Part shown: positions 12,926 to 24,285 of the stretch, one piece after another
Layout of the letters: each line of letters starts with the position of its first letter
Numbering within the stretch: position 1 is the first letter of the stretch
DNA from: Eptesicus fuscus
Taxonomy: Eukaryota; Chordata; Mammalia; Chiroptera; Vespertilionidae
Direction of reading: 5' to 3'
Assembly: GCF_027574615.1 (NCBI RefSeq)
Contig: NC_072487.1
Coordinates: 68,852,790-68,916,789, forward strand
DNA length: 64,000 nt
Program-made: the position numbers and the translations under genes
Notes under the pieces: generated by a model
Database searches by the model: none
What the model was told of the DNA's origin: nothing
The model's input: the letters and a program-made list of their open reading frames with translations, nothing else

Positions 12926-13322
12926 ATTGGCAATTCTGTGTTATATTTACCCCCATGCTGTGGGAAGGCTGTGGGTAGGAAAGGAGTAGCAGTAAGCCGG
13001 CCAGTCAGGACCAAGCCCAGCCCAGGGGTCCTTCCCAAGGAGCACAGTGATGCCCTTGCCGCTGCGACACCAGTGAATCTCTAGGCCCTGCTGGGGGAGC
13101 TTCCAGCTCTGTGGCAAGGGATGCCATCCAGCTGACTCTGAATAGGGAGAAGTTTCCAGCCTCCCCCGAAGAAACAATATGTAAAGGCTTGGAAAACAGT
13201 GGCGAACAGGCCCTTAGAGCCCCCTATTGATTGTATAGGCAAATGTAGTTCCTCTTTTCAAAGAAGGTCAATACAGTTTCTCCCAGATAAATAATCTCTC
13301 AACACTAAACAGCCCTTTAGGA

Positions 13323-13522
13323 CCGGGATGGCGAACCTATGACACGCGTGTCAGCACTGACATGCGTAGCCATTTCTGATGACACACGGCCGCTGAGGTG
13401 GTCGCATGCCGAGGATGAAACATTTGCGAAATGTTTTTTCCTCAAAGTGACACACTACCCGAGTTATGCTCAGTTTTTTGGCAAAGTTTGACACACCAAG
13501 CTCAAAAGGTTGCCCATCACCG
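13323..13522. mobile_element. hAT MITE with 8-bp target duplication
   Basis: This 200-bp element is flanked by perfect CTTTAGGA at 13315-13322 and 13523-13530. The terminal inverted repeats read CCGGGATGGCGAACC and CGGTGATGGGCAACC. It has no transposase and must have used one in trans. It fits the bat nhAT groups. Confidence 0.93.
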
Positions 13523-13553
13523 CTTTAGGAAAATACTCATTTCAATGAGCACG

Positions 13554-13554
13554 A

Positions 13555-13587
<33 letters not shown>

Positions 13588-13593
13588 TGTGTG
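13554..13593. repeat. (TG)n microsatellite
   Basis: TG repeat with one ATG interruption, directly after the hAT element and its right target duplication. Confidence 0.93.
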
Positions 13594-13854
13594 GCGGCAT
13601 GTGCATGCCAAGATGCAGGGGAGAGTTATGAAGGATATTTGAGTAAATGAGTAACCAACACTCAGGTCCATCAACCTGGGAATCTGATGGCCTGTAAAAA
13701 GGAGCTGTGTACTCTTCATGTGCTTATACATGTTATTAGCCCTTCTTATTTTAGTGAGAATATTTCTGGAAAATACCTGAGATTCTCTCTTTTCCATCAT
13801 TTAAAGATGAGCAAATAAATGCCCCATAGTAGAATAAGTGACCACCATTTGGAG

Positions 13855-14045
13855 ATTACTTAGAATGTGGCCAGCATAAACATTTGACTGTATTTTCTTA
13901 ATCCCGAGAATGACTCTGAGAAGGATCAGTTATGATTGTACCCGTTTATAAGTGAGGACCTATAACAGGGAAGCCAACTAATTTGCCCGAGGTCGCAGTT
14001 CCGGCATTAGCACAGACAGACATGGACCTTTCATTAAACCCTGCT
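13855..14045 (-). repeat. MIR SINE relic
   Basis: ACCCGTTTATAAGTGAGGAC and AATTTGCCCGAGGTCGCAG. Confidence 0.6.
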
Positions 14046-14179
14046 GACTTTCCACTCAAAGAAACTAAACCAAGGCCTTTCTTGCCTCATTAGATATTTA
14101 GGCACAAATTCCATAATCACTCAGAGCAATCTGAGTCCAAGAATGCCATCTTTGCCTTCAGGAAATGGTTGAAATAAAA

Positions 14180-14214
14180 GCACCCCCCCCCACACACACA
14201 CACACACACACACA
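14180..14214. repeat. C-run plus (CA)n microsatellite
   Basis: An A/C-rich start with a C9-10 run continues into about twelve CA units. Confidence 0.93.
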
Positions 14215-14244
14215 TAATAGGATGTAGGGTCTGAAGTCCACAAC

Positions 14245-14430
14245 CTGGGTTTGGATCCTCTTCCTGCCATTTATTATTCACGTGTCTTGGACAATTTACT
14301 TAGCATCTCTATACCTCACAACCCACCGTCTGAAAATGGGAATAATATATAATATAGTAGGGTCTACTCAAGGGGCTCATTATAAAGATCACAGAACTTA
14401 ATATATGCAAACTACTTCATGTGAGCCATT
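14245..14430 (+). repeat. MIR SINE relic
   Basis: ACCTGGGTTTGGATCCTCTT and CCGTCTGAAAATGGGAATAA. Confidence 0.7.
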
Positions 14431-14944
14431 GTTCACACGAAAAAATCTAAGGAAAACCAAGGAAGGAAATCAGGAAAAGGACAAATACTTCCTCAGGAGT
14501 ATCTAGCTCAGCTGTGGCAAATCAAAGAAATTCAGTCTGCATTGGCTTCAAAGCTGTGTGTTCCCTCTCTGACAAGCATTGGGCCCAAGGGGGTTTGACT
14601 CATTGTATTCATCACTGCAGACCAGTAAACATGACCAAAACTACTTCCTAGCCCTCTGGGGGTAATGCACAACCCCAGACCTTCTCACTTAGCATTGGCC
14701 TATGCTGGTCTTTTGAACTCTTCTTCCCCATGGTAAGAAGCAGTCTTCAGAACGTGTTAGCAGACACGACAGTAGCTGGTGGCTTCAACTTCCTCCTCTC
14801 CAGCTGTCCCTGCAGAGCCCAGAAATACTCTAGATAGAAGCCTAGAAGCAGGACTCCTGCTGGAATAAGCACACTAGGGCCTTGCAGTGTGAGCTTTCAA
14901 CTGAGATTGGTGTGAGGGGGGATCATTATTCATTATTTTAAAAA

Positions 14945-15120
14945 GCTGCATAGGGCATCAGGTTTACTGAGTGCGTTCTTTTCCACGCTCTCACTTGATC
15001 TTCACACCAGCTCTGGGTGGTACTGGAGGTAGGGATTTTTATCTGTCTCACTCTTGAGAAATCTGAGTTTCAGAGAAGGGACATGATTTTCTCAAAGGAA
15101 TTCACTTTGCACATGGTCAA
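14945..15120 (-). repeat. MIR SINE relic
   Basis: TTGAGAAATCTGAGTTTCAG in an antisense MIR arrangement. Confidence 0.55.
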
Positions 15121-15214
15121 GCTGGTTAAACCCCAAACCACTTGTGCCTATCGTATGCCTTTTCCACTTTTTCCATCATTCAGCCAATCAGTTAGTCAGT
15201 CATTTCATGGGAAA

Positions 15215-15730
15215 ATTAGTTGATTTCCCAGTGCTTTCTCATGGAAAGCACAGTTCTTGTCCTCAAGGAGCTCTTACAGTTCCATTGAGAAAATGGATGA
15301 ATAAATCACAGATAACAAAAAAATACTCTAATTATCTAATAAATAATTTCAAGAAAGTTTTATTGTTGACTTCTACCATAGATCTATGCCATTCTAAATG
15401 CCATGATATAGAGAAATTATATTAAAAATAACAAGTGGCATGGGATAGACACCAATCATAAACAGATGCTGACTATAAACAAATTTGTGAATAAACAGAT
15501 GAAAAGTATCCATGGTCTAATGAGATAAACAGGCAATTTATGCATTGTGCTAAAAATGAAAGTCTGGATAAGCATGGAGGAGGGGCCCTTCTCTCTGAAT
15601 ATAAGAAAAACTCTCTTAGAACTATGAAGTAAATCTTGAAAAAATAATATAGGAATTTGCCATGTGAATAAAGTGGGAAAAGGGTTATTTTAGGGACAGG
15701 GTATTGAATGTGAAAAGGCTCAGAGGCTTC
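15215..15730 (-). repeat. L2 LINE relic (antisense)
   Basis: TCCTCAAGGAGCTCTTACAG is the diagnostic reversed L2 phrase; the downstream part is decayed. Confidence 0.6.
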
Positions 15731-16849
15731 TGAATTATTTCTTTTACTTTTTTACTTAAAATATTTAAGTTGCTAAGATCCTTATGGATTGCTCATTTGT
15801 TACTAGGACACTGAAAACCAGGGAAGGGAGGGATTCAGTCAAAGTCACACAGTATGTTGATGCAGCATCAAGACTTGACCCTACAAGAAACCAAAGCTCT
15901 TTGCACTCTGCCATGCTGACCAGAAAATGGGTTGATTACACAGCTGATTTGCTCTATTCCATTAGACAGGGAATCTCTCCTTATCTTGCCACTCATTTAA
16001 TGACCATTGTCCTCTTTGAGATTTTTTCACCAAGGAAAAGTGCAAAAAGATGGATAAAAAGAGCACTGAAGAAAGACTGGGGAACCTTGACTCTAAAAAG
16101 GCATCTGATTGAATGACTAGCCTATTGTGTGGGACTAGAGCTCCTTCGTTGCTTTGGAAGAGATTTCTGGCCAATATAAAGTCACATGGGACCTTTGGGT
16201 GGGAGTTAGCACTAGATGAGTTCCAAGAAGAAGAACAGTGAGAGGTGGGAAGCAAGGGGTCCCTTGGGAAGTGGATGACAAACTTCTCAAAGAAATGGAC
16301 ACTCGGCTTCCTCAGATAGTGCCAGTCCTGGCCAATATTCCACTCATTGGCTGATCTATTACAGACCTTTAAGGAAATGAGAATGATCTCACCTGAGGCA
16401 AACCCCCATGTTCCTTCTGGCCTCCAATCTACAGCCTACACCAACAACCTGTGAATGAGGATTGCAAATGAGTAACAACAAAATCCGTCTCTGGCTGAGA
16501 ACTCTGTGCAGAGGTGGTGTTTACAAGCAGTACTAAGAAGGATGCAACGGTAAGACAGAAGCCAAGACGTGTGGCCTCTGGCAAACAGGAGGATGAGTGG
16601 TTATTAATCTCATAAATATCCTTTGCCGTAATGTCTCGCATGGCTTGATTGCTCAGTTCTGACTGTGGTGACCATCTGCATGGAAAGCAGCCATGCAGGC
16701 CTTGGCTAAGCCACCTCTGTGGGCTCCCCTTTTCTCATCTGTGCAATGGCTGTGTTGGATACAATAATCTCATTTCCTTCTTACGGTCTATGGGTGAAAA
16801 AGAAAGGATTTCATTATAAAGCACAACATTTCAAATATTCACATGTTCC

Positions 16850-16974
16850 TCCACTCATTCAGTGAACATTTACTGAGCTTCTGTTATACCCAAGGCTCTG
16901 TGCTAGGCACAGAAAATGCAGGCATGGCCACTGTCCTCTAGAAGCCTAGAGTGAAGGAGGAAAAATTAGACATA
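16850..16974 (-). repeat. L2 relic (antisense), cut by solo LTR
   Basis: AACATTTACTGAGCTTCTGT and GGCTCTGTGCTAGGCAC mark it; the LTR interrupts it at 16975. Confidence 0.65.
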
Positions 16975-17442
16975 TGTGGAGAGCGGCTACAGAGTTTGGA
17001 CAGGTTCAAGCCTTGGACTGATGAGAGGGCACAGTCCTCTCGTGGCCACGTGCAAGTCCCAGCTTGGAGGGCAGAGCCCTCCCCGCACAATTATAGCCAA
17101 CAGCTGTAGTTGTAAGCTTGAACCTATGGTCCGAACACATGGCCCCACGTGCCTAAGTGATAGAGGCTGCAAGTAAACAAAGCTTGGTCAGGTGCACGTA
17201 ATTGAGTAGGATCTAAACTCACAAGAATGTTGTAAACATCTTGACCACGCCCTACTTTGCCTCATGGCATCTGCTATAAAATAAAGACACGGTTTGTAGT
17301 TCATGGCGCTGCTTTCATTCTCTTGTCTGTCTTTTCTCAATCCTTCATCACCCCCACTCGGGCTCACTGAACCTGGCTGAGCTGGCGTGGCACATAAGGC
17401 GCCCTGGGGCTGAGTATGCCATGGCCGTGCCAGCTCCCCACA
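16975..17442. mobile_element. Solo LTR of an endogenous retrovirus
   Basis: This 468-bp unit begins TGTGGAG and ends CTCCCCACA, with perfect 6-bp target duplication GACATA at 16969-16974 and 17443-17448. The interior has AATAAA at about 17280 after a TATAAAAT-like stretch, and no viral genes. It arose by recombination between the two LTRs of a provirus. The 6-bp duplication favours an ERV class II (betaretrovirus-like) origin; that is inference. It interrupts an L2. Confidence 0.88.
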
Positions 17443-17448
17443 GACATA

Positions 17449-18680
17449 CATGGATATAATTATACCTTGGAGAGGCAATGAATGCTTCTTTATCTTGTTA
17501 AAAGCACATACAGTGGTTAATATATATTGATTCTATATGATGTGTAAATGCAGCCTATGTGCCATGGCTTATGTGCTATTCTAGTACTTCATTCCCTAAC
17601 CCAGGAGGTCCACTGGGTAGACATTGGAAAGCCAAGAGGCATGGAAGCATTCACTACCGGTTGGAAGACACAGCCTTGTGCTACTACAATGTGCTTGGCT
17701 AAAACACAGAATTAAAAACTTCCAAAACAACTAACATTTGAATTAGCCAAAATGGTTCAAAAGTTCAAATGAGCTGTTTTATGACATGACTATTTATGGG
17801 CTTTCTTGCCGTCTGGGACGGTCACTTAAGCAGAGAAGCCTAGGATACCAGCGCCAGAGCGGCCATAGGGATAACCTTGTCCCACTTTTTTCAGATGGGG
17901 AAACTAAGGCCCACAACAATAAAAGTCACAAGCATAGAGGTGATATCATTCAGTATTGAAAAGAGGTGGCTAATTGAAATTTCTGATTAGTGGTTAGTAA
18001 AAATCAAGCGTCTCTGTATTAGCTGTCCCATACAGAGAAGCATATCTTCCATATTCAGATGTGGCAGTGATGTTTGTACAAGCAGTGTTATAATCAAGTA
18101 AGGCATTAAACATCATTTAAACATCAGCCTACAGTGCTCCTGGGCCTTGGTGTGTAATAGGGAGAATGATGGAGCCCAGTGTTATAATCTGAATGCTTCC
18201 CAGGTGTATTCCCTTAGTGGAGTTACATTACTTCTCTGAACCTCAGTCTCTTGTCTGTGAAAAGGGTCAGACAGCACTTGGTGCCTATCACAGAGTGATT
18301 GCCAGGATGTTATGAAATAATGTCTATAAAGCACTTTGCATGGTACCTAATATAGACCTAACGGAGGAGGGCCCAGCGCCAGCTACAGGTTCCACGATGC
18401 CTCATGTCCCTCGACTATCACAAAACGACCATGCGCCGTGACAAGCTCAAGCCATGGGTGCCGTGCCCTCGCTTCGCTTCTTCCCCATCCCCTCCAATGC
18501 CTGTGTGTGCCCTGAGGTACTGGATGCATCCTAACCACCAAACCTGTGATGACTCAGAGCTTGGAAACCATCCACAGCAGGCTGGAGGGCAGAGGCGCAG
18601 CTTCAGTGTCAAAGATTAAGTTGTTACTGGAGGGAGCAGGATGTTGCCACCCCAAAATGTGTTTCTTTGGCATGGGGAAT
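17449..18680. other. Intergenic, no gene seen
   Basis: It holds a short antisense MIR core near 17880-17940 and a sense MIR (listed). Positions 18361-18680 are GC-richer but show no recognisable coding signal. Confidence 0.5.
18185..18355 (+). repeat. MIR SINE relic
   Basis: ACTTCTCTGAACCTCAGTCT and ATAAAGCACTTTGCATGGTA. Confidence 0.7.
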
Positions 18681-18688
18681 GTTTTAGG

Positions 18689-18901
18689 CCCGTGGTCGGC
18701 AAACTGCAGCTCGCAAGCCACATGCGGCTCTTTGGCCCCTTGAGAGTGGCTCTTCCACAAAATACCACGGCCTGGGCGAGTCTATTTTGAAGAAGTGGCG
18801 TTAGAAGAAGTTTAAGTTTTAAAAATGTGGCTCTCAAAAGAAATGTCAATCGTTGTGCTGTTGATATTTGGCTCTGTTGACTAATGAGTTTGCTGACCAC
18901 T
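18689..18901. mobile_element. hAT MITE with 8-bp target duplication
   Basis: This 213-bp element is flanked by perfect GTTTTAGG at 18681-18688 and 18902-18909. The ends are CCCGTGGTCGGCAAACT and AGTGGTCAGCAAACT. The inner GCGGCTCTTTGGCCCCTTG is typical of a bat nhAT family. It is about 1.2 kb upstream of the TNC promoter. Confidence 0.93.
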
Positions 18902-18909
18902 GTTTTAGG

Positions 18910-19883
18910 CTGATTGTTTTTAAGAAGCAAAAGACTCAGGCAGGGCTTTTTGAACTTGCCCCCTTAACTGCCCAAAGGAATTTAAAGGGTTGTCCAGGGT
19001 GGGCACTATCAGCAGAGGTATCCACAAAGGATAGGGGGGCAGGGCTTGAAGACCAAAGTCCTCTGTGTGTCCCATTGTCTCCGGGTGGCCTGGCAAATAT
19101 TTGTTTTGTCATCTTCATGTGATTTGCTTTCCTCCCCTTTGCAGCCCCACTTCTGCCCCTCCTCCTTCCTTCAGAATGGCACGTAAGCCCCACTGCCTGG
19201 CCATCTAGGGACTCTTCATATTCTTATGGAGCCCCCATACGTACAAAAGTCAATTTTATTTCCTCCTGTTAATCCATCTCACACCAATCTAATTCTTAAA
19301 CGGGGCAGAAAACCTAGAAGGCTATAGAGACATTTTTTCCTCCCCAGACATTACCTTTTTTTTTTCTTTTTGTTTGTGGCCGACACCTTTCAGCATTGAG
19401 AATAAGCCTCAGAGAACTTTGCCCGGGAGGTACAGCTTAGAAGACAGGACCAGGCGCAGGGCATGCACAGGGTCAGAAAGCTGCTCCCTGGGGGGCACTG
19501 GGGCTGGGGCAATGCCGCCTCCAGGCAGCTGGCATGGCTGCCTCCCAGGGGAGATGTGGGACTGATCTGGGCCGTGGCCCTGTCTCCACCTGCTGAGAAC
19601 TAATCCTGGGCTATCTTTCTGCTGGCCCAGAGAAACCCAAACCTCCCCAGCTTCTGAAAGGCTTTATCTCCTCTTTCCAGGAACACATTTGCTTTCTCAG
19701 AGGTGCCACTGAGCAGCTGCTGCACAGAGCCCAGAGCCCAGGGAGTCCTGGTCACGGTCACGTTTCCAGCCCTGGGAGGTGCAGAGCCAGACCCCCTGTT
19801 CCTGCCTCTCCCTCCCTGGGCTTCTGTCTCACAATTAGAAAATCCATTTGGGGAGCAAAGCAAAACTCACACATCACTCCCAG
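18910..19883. other. Distal TNC upstream region
   Basis: GC-richer, repeat-poor sequence leading into the promoter. It could hold distal regulatory elements, but I cannot name any from sequence alone. Confidence 0.4.
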
Positions 19884-20134
19884 CTGCTCTGAGTCAGGGG
19901 CAGGAGGGAGGGAAGCAGGAATTCCTACTTTCGCCATAAATTGTATGCAAATGAGCTCTTTTCCTGGCAGAGAGCAGGCAGTGAGAGCTCTTTCATGAGC
20001 TAACCCCGTTCCTCCGCTGGGAGGGCTGTTCCTTTAATTCGCCAACTGAAAAAGTGGGAAAGGATGTCTGGAGGCGAGGCGTCCCATTACAGAGGAAGGA
20101 GCTCACTATATAAGCCAGCCAAAGCTGGCTGCAC
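19884..20134 (+). promoter_or_regulatory. TNC: TNC proximal promoter
   Basis: This is the stretch just upstream of non-coding exon 1. It holds a perfect AP-1/TRE element TGAGTCA at 19890-19896, an octamer ATGCAAAT at 19945-19952 (POU-factor site), an AT-rich homeodomain-like TTTAATTC near 20033, and a TATA box. GAGCTCTTT recurs at about 19954 and 19987. POU/octamer, AP-1 and homeodomain control are reported for mammalian TNC promoters in general. Which sites work here is inference. Confidence 0.8.
20107..20113 (+). promoter_or_regulatory. TNC: TATA box of TNC
   Basis: TATATAA sits about 25-30 bp upstream of the segment GCCACAGCCTGCCTACTGTC, which matches the start of mammalian TNC exon 1 as I remember it. 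Spacing and sequence fit a canonical TATA-driven start near 20135. Confidence 0.85.
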
Positions 20135-20321
20135 TGGCCACAGCCTGCCTACTGTCCCACGCTCTCCCGCGCAGACACGCCAGCCCCTCCTCGGAACAAA
20201 GGCAGCGCGAGGTAGGGGGACTCCGGGGCAGCCACCTGGGAGCCTCTGCAGCTCACCTCCGGGCACTCATTCCATGGAGCTGGTTCATTCAAGAATCTAG
20301 GTCGTTGCCAGCTCCCGAAAG
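20135..20321 (+). other. TNC: TNC exon 1 (non-coding 5' UTR)
   Basis: The 5' end is set by spacing from the TATA box and by similarity to the mammalian TNC leader, so it is uncertain by several bases. The 3' end is a strong donor, AAAG|GTAAGT, with GT at 20322-20323. The exon is GC-rich and has no TNC coding sequence. It contains a short upstream ORF, ATG 20274 to TAG 20298-20300 (8 codons), with G at +4 but T at -3. Confidence 0.85.
20274..20300 (+). other. Short upstream ORF in TNC exon 1
   Basis: ATG to in-exon TAG encodes MELVHSRI. It lies wholly in the 5' leader, far from the main start in exon 2. The start context is weak to moderate (T at -3, G at +4). The corresponding human position reads AAG rather than ATG as I remember it. 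Whether it affects translation is unknown. Confidence 0.4.
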
Positions 20322-21184
20322 GTAAGTCTGTCTCGCCCCATCACCAAAGGTCATTATGAATACTGTTTGCCTTCCTGGTACCAAATGGGTTGCTTTTTTC
20401 ATAATTACAAAACTTTTGTTTTCTCTGCGCCGCTAGCAACGTGGGGTATTTATTCTGATCTGGGTGCACCTGGGCTGTTTGCTGTTTTCCGTAAACTTTC
20501 ATCTGTTTGTTCTAGTTCTATGAATAGTCACACATGGAAGGCACTTTCTGTAAAAAAGTTTTTATCTGTGCCATTCTTCAGAGGAAAAATAAGAACTTTC
20601 ACTTCACTCCCTGCCTGGCTGATTCACCTGTGCAGATTTCTGGGAGGGTTAGGGAAGATGAGTTTGCACATTGAAGTTTGTTGAGAGCCTTACACTGGGA
20701 TGGGATAGGGGAGATTGATTGTGGAGAGAACAATACACATTTACATCTAAGCAGCCCTCACCTTACACTTTCCCTTTTGTATCATCCCCTCACCCCACAA
20801 TATCCACCCTGTGGTCCGACCTGGGAGGGGGTGAGGGCTGGGGACAGGAGCCACACGGTGACCTCTAGGCCAGGTGAACAGACAGCCTCAGGCTCTGAGA
20901 CCAGAGAGCTGGACACCCCTGTTCTGAAGGGTGGGGACTCCCTGCGGATGCCTCCTGAGCCACTGGTCCTGGGGCTGGGCACATGGGAATGTTTGGGGCG
21001 CTTAGAGCCAGCAGTGTGCCATGTCTTTCTAGAATCACCTCTCCCTCCTGACTTCTCTTTAGAGAAAGCCCTAAGAGACAAATTCTCCCCCAGGATGAGG
21101 GGACCCCTATTTCCCCTGGCTGACTGGAAAGAATACAGGGGTTCCCCTCTCTCATTGGTGCTGTAGGGGATTAAGAGCTCAGGT

Positions 21185-21345
21185 TTTTGACTTGGGGGAT
21201 CCCTTTCGTATCCCCACCACCACCACCCCACGTGTGACCTTGTTGAAAGTACATAACCTCTTTGAGCCTCAGTTTCTACTTCTCTAAAATGGGCAGGATC
21301 ACTCCTGTTGTCATTAAGAAGAGAAAAGGAGTGATTGCTCAGTAA
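21185..21345 (+). repeat. MIR SINE relic
   Basis: CTCTTTGAGCCTCAGTTTCT and CTAAAATGGGCAGGATCACT. Confidence 0.7.
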
Positions 21346-22972
21346 CTGGAAGTTTCTATAATCATTGGCATTTCCCAAAACTGCCCTCACCTTGGAGGTT
21401 AAAAGGGGCACCTGGCCAACGTTGGATTGTTTCTCGTGCGTTCCTCACCCGCCTGTTCCACTCCCTGGCATTTTATCTTGCCAGGTCTGAGGTGTCTCAC
21501 TAGGCTGGCAGGTCGGAGTCTTGGCTGTATTTTACAAGCAGGAGGCTGTGTTGGCACAGGTCGGGAGAAAAGGGAGCCGCCTGGGGCTGATATAAATGCT
21601 GGGTTCTGACTCCAGAATGCGCCAGGTTTTGAGTTCGGGCCTTTGCAGATTCTAAAGCTGTCGGCCATAAAGCACAATGCTGCCGGGGGACTCTTTGGAA
21701 ATGCTTTCCGTCCAGAGGGAGAGCAGGCGAGAGCCCCGCTTGAAGAATGAATACTTCTTTCTCAGGTTTTGTGGACTTTTCCCCCCTTCTTTATGGAGCT
21801 TTCCCATATGTGCTTTAGAAATAAGACCTGCTGCCCACCCCAGCCTGCTTCCCGCCTTGTCCTGCAATATGACAAGCCCAGCTCAGGACTGGGGGGAGGT
21901 TTGTCCCGTGCTAAGGAAACCCGTGGGAAGTTTGCTGGCATAGGGTGTATCGGAGCCCTTTGCAATAGATGTGAGTGCACTTCCACCATGAGAGCTGTAA
22001 TGAGGTGACATGACAGTGTTTGGGGGAAGAAAAGGGTGCATGATATGATATTCTCTGATTTGCCTAAACAGAATGAATTAGATAAAGATTGAAAGGGGTG
22101 CTGCTAATCTTAATTGTTAAAGTGTGTTTTTTAATGCTTTGTTTGAAATATCTAGTTTCCCTATCTCATCCCCCCCTATCTCCGAAACCCCCAAGACATC
22201 GCTGACCTTTCAGCCCTCAGCTTTGCACCCGTATAGAGAGGATGCCGATCTTAACCTCACAGAGCTCAGATGAGATCAGATATGGCAAATTCTTGGCACA
22301 CTACCTGGCACATAGTAAGAGCTCAATAAACGGAGGCTTTTCTTGGTTTGATTGTTTACAAGGACTTGTCCAAGACTAATTAATGTTCTCAGACAATGGT
22401 TTTCATATTCATTAAATGAAATTGAGGGCAAAACCCCAATATCTGGCAGGGAAATGTGGGGCTGATGGGGTTGAAATGGGGGTGGAGGGTCCAATACTCA
22501 GCTTGTTGCTCTCAGCCTCTGGGACATTTCCATAGAACCTTGAACACAGAAAACACAGTTAAAAGCAATGAAGCCAGGTGGTGTGCATCTAGGCTGCAAT
22601 TTTCCCCTTTGACAAGGATCTCTGCCTCTCCGAGTTCCCACCTCTAATGGAAGTCGGAGCAATTTCCTAAGTAGTACAGTAGACAAGAATATGTGTGGGA
22701 AGTATAAAATGCTAAAGGAAGGATGATTTTCTTACTTTACTTTTATTGTGAGACTGTTACGGATGTCCCCATCTCCCCCTTGCCCACCTCTGCCAAAGCC
22801 CCGCCCCCTTCCCTCTGGGCATCACCGCTGTTGTCTGTGCCTGTGGGTTATGTACCTGTTCTTTGACTGATCCCTTCTTCTTTCATCCAGTTCTTCCCTC
22901 CCTCTCCTCTCCTCTCAGACAGTTGCTAATGTGTGGCATGCATGCCTCCGTTTCTGTTTTCCTCTCCACGTA

Positions 22973-23131
22973 ATAAAGGCCATATATGACAGACACACAG
23001 CCAACATCAAACTCAGTGGGCAAAAACTAAAGGCATTTCCCTTAAGATCAGAAACCAGACAGGGATGTCTGCTTTCACCACTCTTACGCAACACAGTGCA
23101 GAAGTCCTAGCCACAGCGATCAGACGAGAAG
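22973..23131 (+). mobile_element. L1 ORF2 fragment (reverse transcriptase part)
   Basis: It contains AAGGCCATATATGACAGACA, GGGCAAAAACTAAAGGCATT and AGACAGGGATGTCTGCTTTC, which encode the conserved L1 RT stretch ending RQGCLLSPLL. It is truncated at both ends and frame-damaged. Confidence 0.85.
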
Positions 23132-23652
23132 GATGATTAATTAATGTATTGATAATCTATAGGCCCTTTGCATACATCATCTCACTAAGTAGCCGCATGT
23201 CCCTGAGGAATGGACCAAACCTATTAGACAGAGACTTGGCTTGAAAAGCAAAGAGAATGAGACCATTTTCCTGAGTTCTAGGACTCAGAGGGATGGAGCC
23301 AGTTTTCAGACCCATGTCCCCATAACCCCCAAGTCAGAAGCACATTCTACTGTGTACATGCCGAATGCTGCTGCTTCTTGCACTGACTTTAGAAGGAATA
23401 AACTTCTTTCTGACTAAATCTGCCCCTCCAGCCAGATTGTGGCCACCCATAAATTCAGTGGTAGCCTGATCATATAACCAGAATGGAATTTGGAAAGGGA
23501 ATTCAAGCTGACAGAATGAAAAACACGTCCCTCTTAATCCTAACCTTTCTAATGCTCACAAAGAACTCAGAACGCCCATTCTCACCTACCCCTTGATTTC
23601 TGTAGACACACACCCATGCCCATTGATTTCTATAGACATACACCCATGCTTT

Positions 23653-23883
23653 TTTTTTTTTTATTCTCACCCTAGGATATGTTTTTAGAGAGAGAGGAGG
23701 GAGAGAGAAAGAGAGGGAAACATTGATGAGAGAGAGAAACATCAATTGGTTGCTGCCCATATACCCCCCCCCCACCCGAGGATGGAATCCAAAACCTAGA
23801 TAGCTGCCCCAACATGGAATCAAACCCTAAAACTTTTGGTGTATGGGACGACACTCCAACCAACTGAACCATTCAGCCGTAGC
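23653..23883 (-). mobile_element. Ves SINE (antisense)
   Basis: Flanked by the 13-bp duplication ACACCCATGCTTT (23640-23652 and 23884-23896). It has a poly-T start, a GA-rich tail region and head remnant CCAACTGAACCATTCAGCC. The left flank also carries a 32-bp tandem duplication containing CACCCATG. Confidence 0.88.
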
Positions 23884-24094
23884 ACACCCATGCTTTCTTT
23901 TAGGGAAAACATCCATCTGGCTTCAAGCACAAGTCCCTCCACACTAAATCATGTCCATTTGAAAAGCAGAAAGTAGGTAACATTTAGTTGACTCTTAATG
24001 CACAATCTCTTTGTGATGGTAAAATACACACACACACTCAAAATAGTTAATGTTGAAGGTTATATATCCCATGTGTGATAGAAGGGTTTGACTG

Positions 24095-24285
24095 TGATTT
24101 CTCATAATTCCCACTCTAACACTGAAAGTTATGAATGACTAGCTCCATTTTATGGCCAAAAAAAATCGAGGCTCAAGGAAGTTAAGTGACTCATCTGCGG
24201 GTTTTCCATAAGTGAGGAGCGGAGTTGGCTTTGAACCCAAGCCTCCTGGCTAAAGCCCTCCCATTCTTTCCACTATGCTGCCTTG
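24095..24285 (-). repeat. MIR SINE relic
   Basis: AGTTAAGTGACTCATCTGCG and GGCTTTGAACCCAAGCCTCC. Confidence 0.7.

Noticed and set aside
20678..21411. 162- and 209-codon frames at the start of intron 1
   Set aside because: They overlap a MIR relic on opposite strands, with no recognisable protein signature or splice structure.
22973..23131. Active LINE-1
   Set aside because: Only about 160 bp of the RT region, frame-damaged and truncated at both ends.
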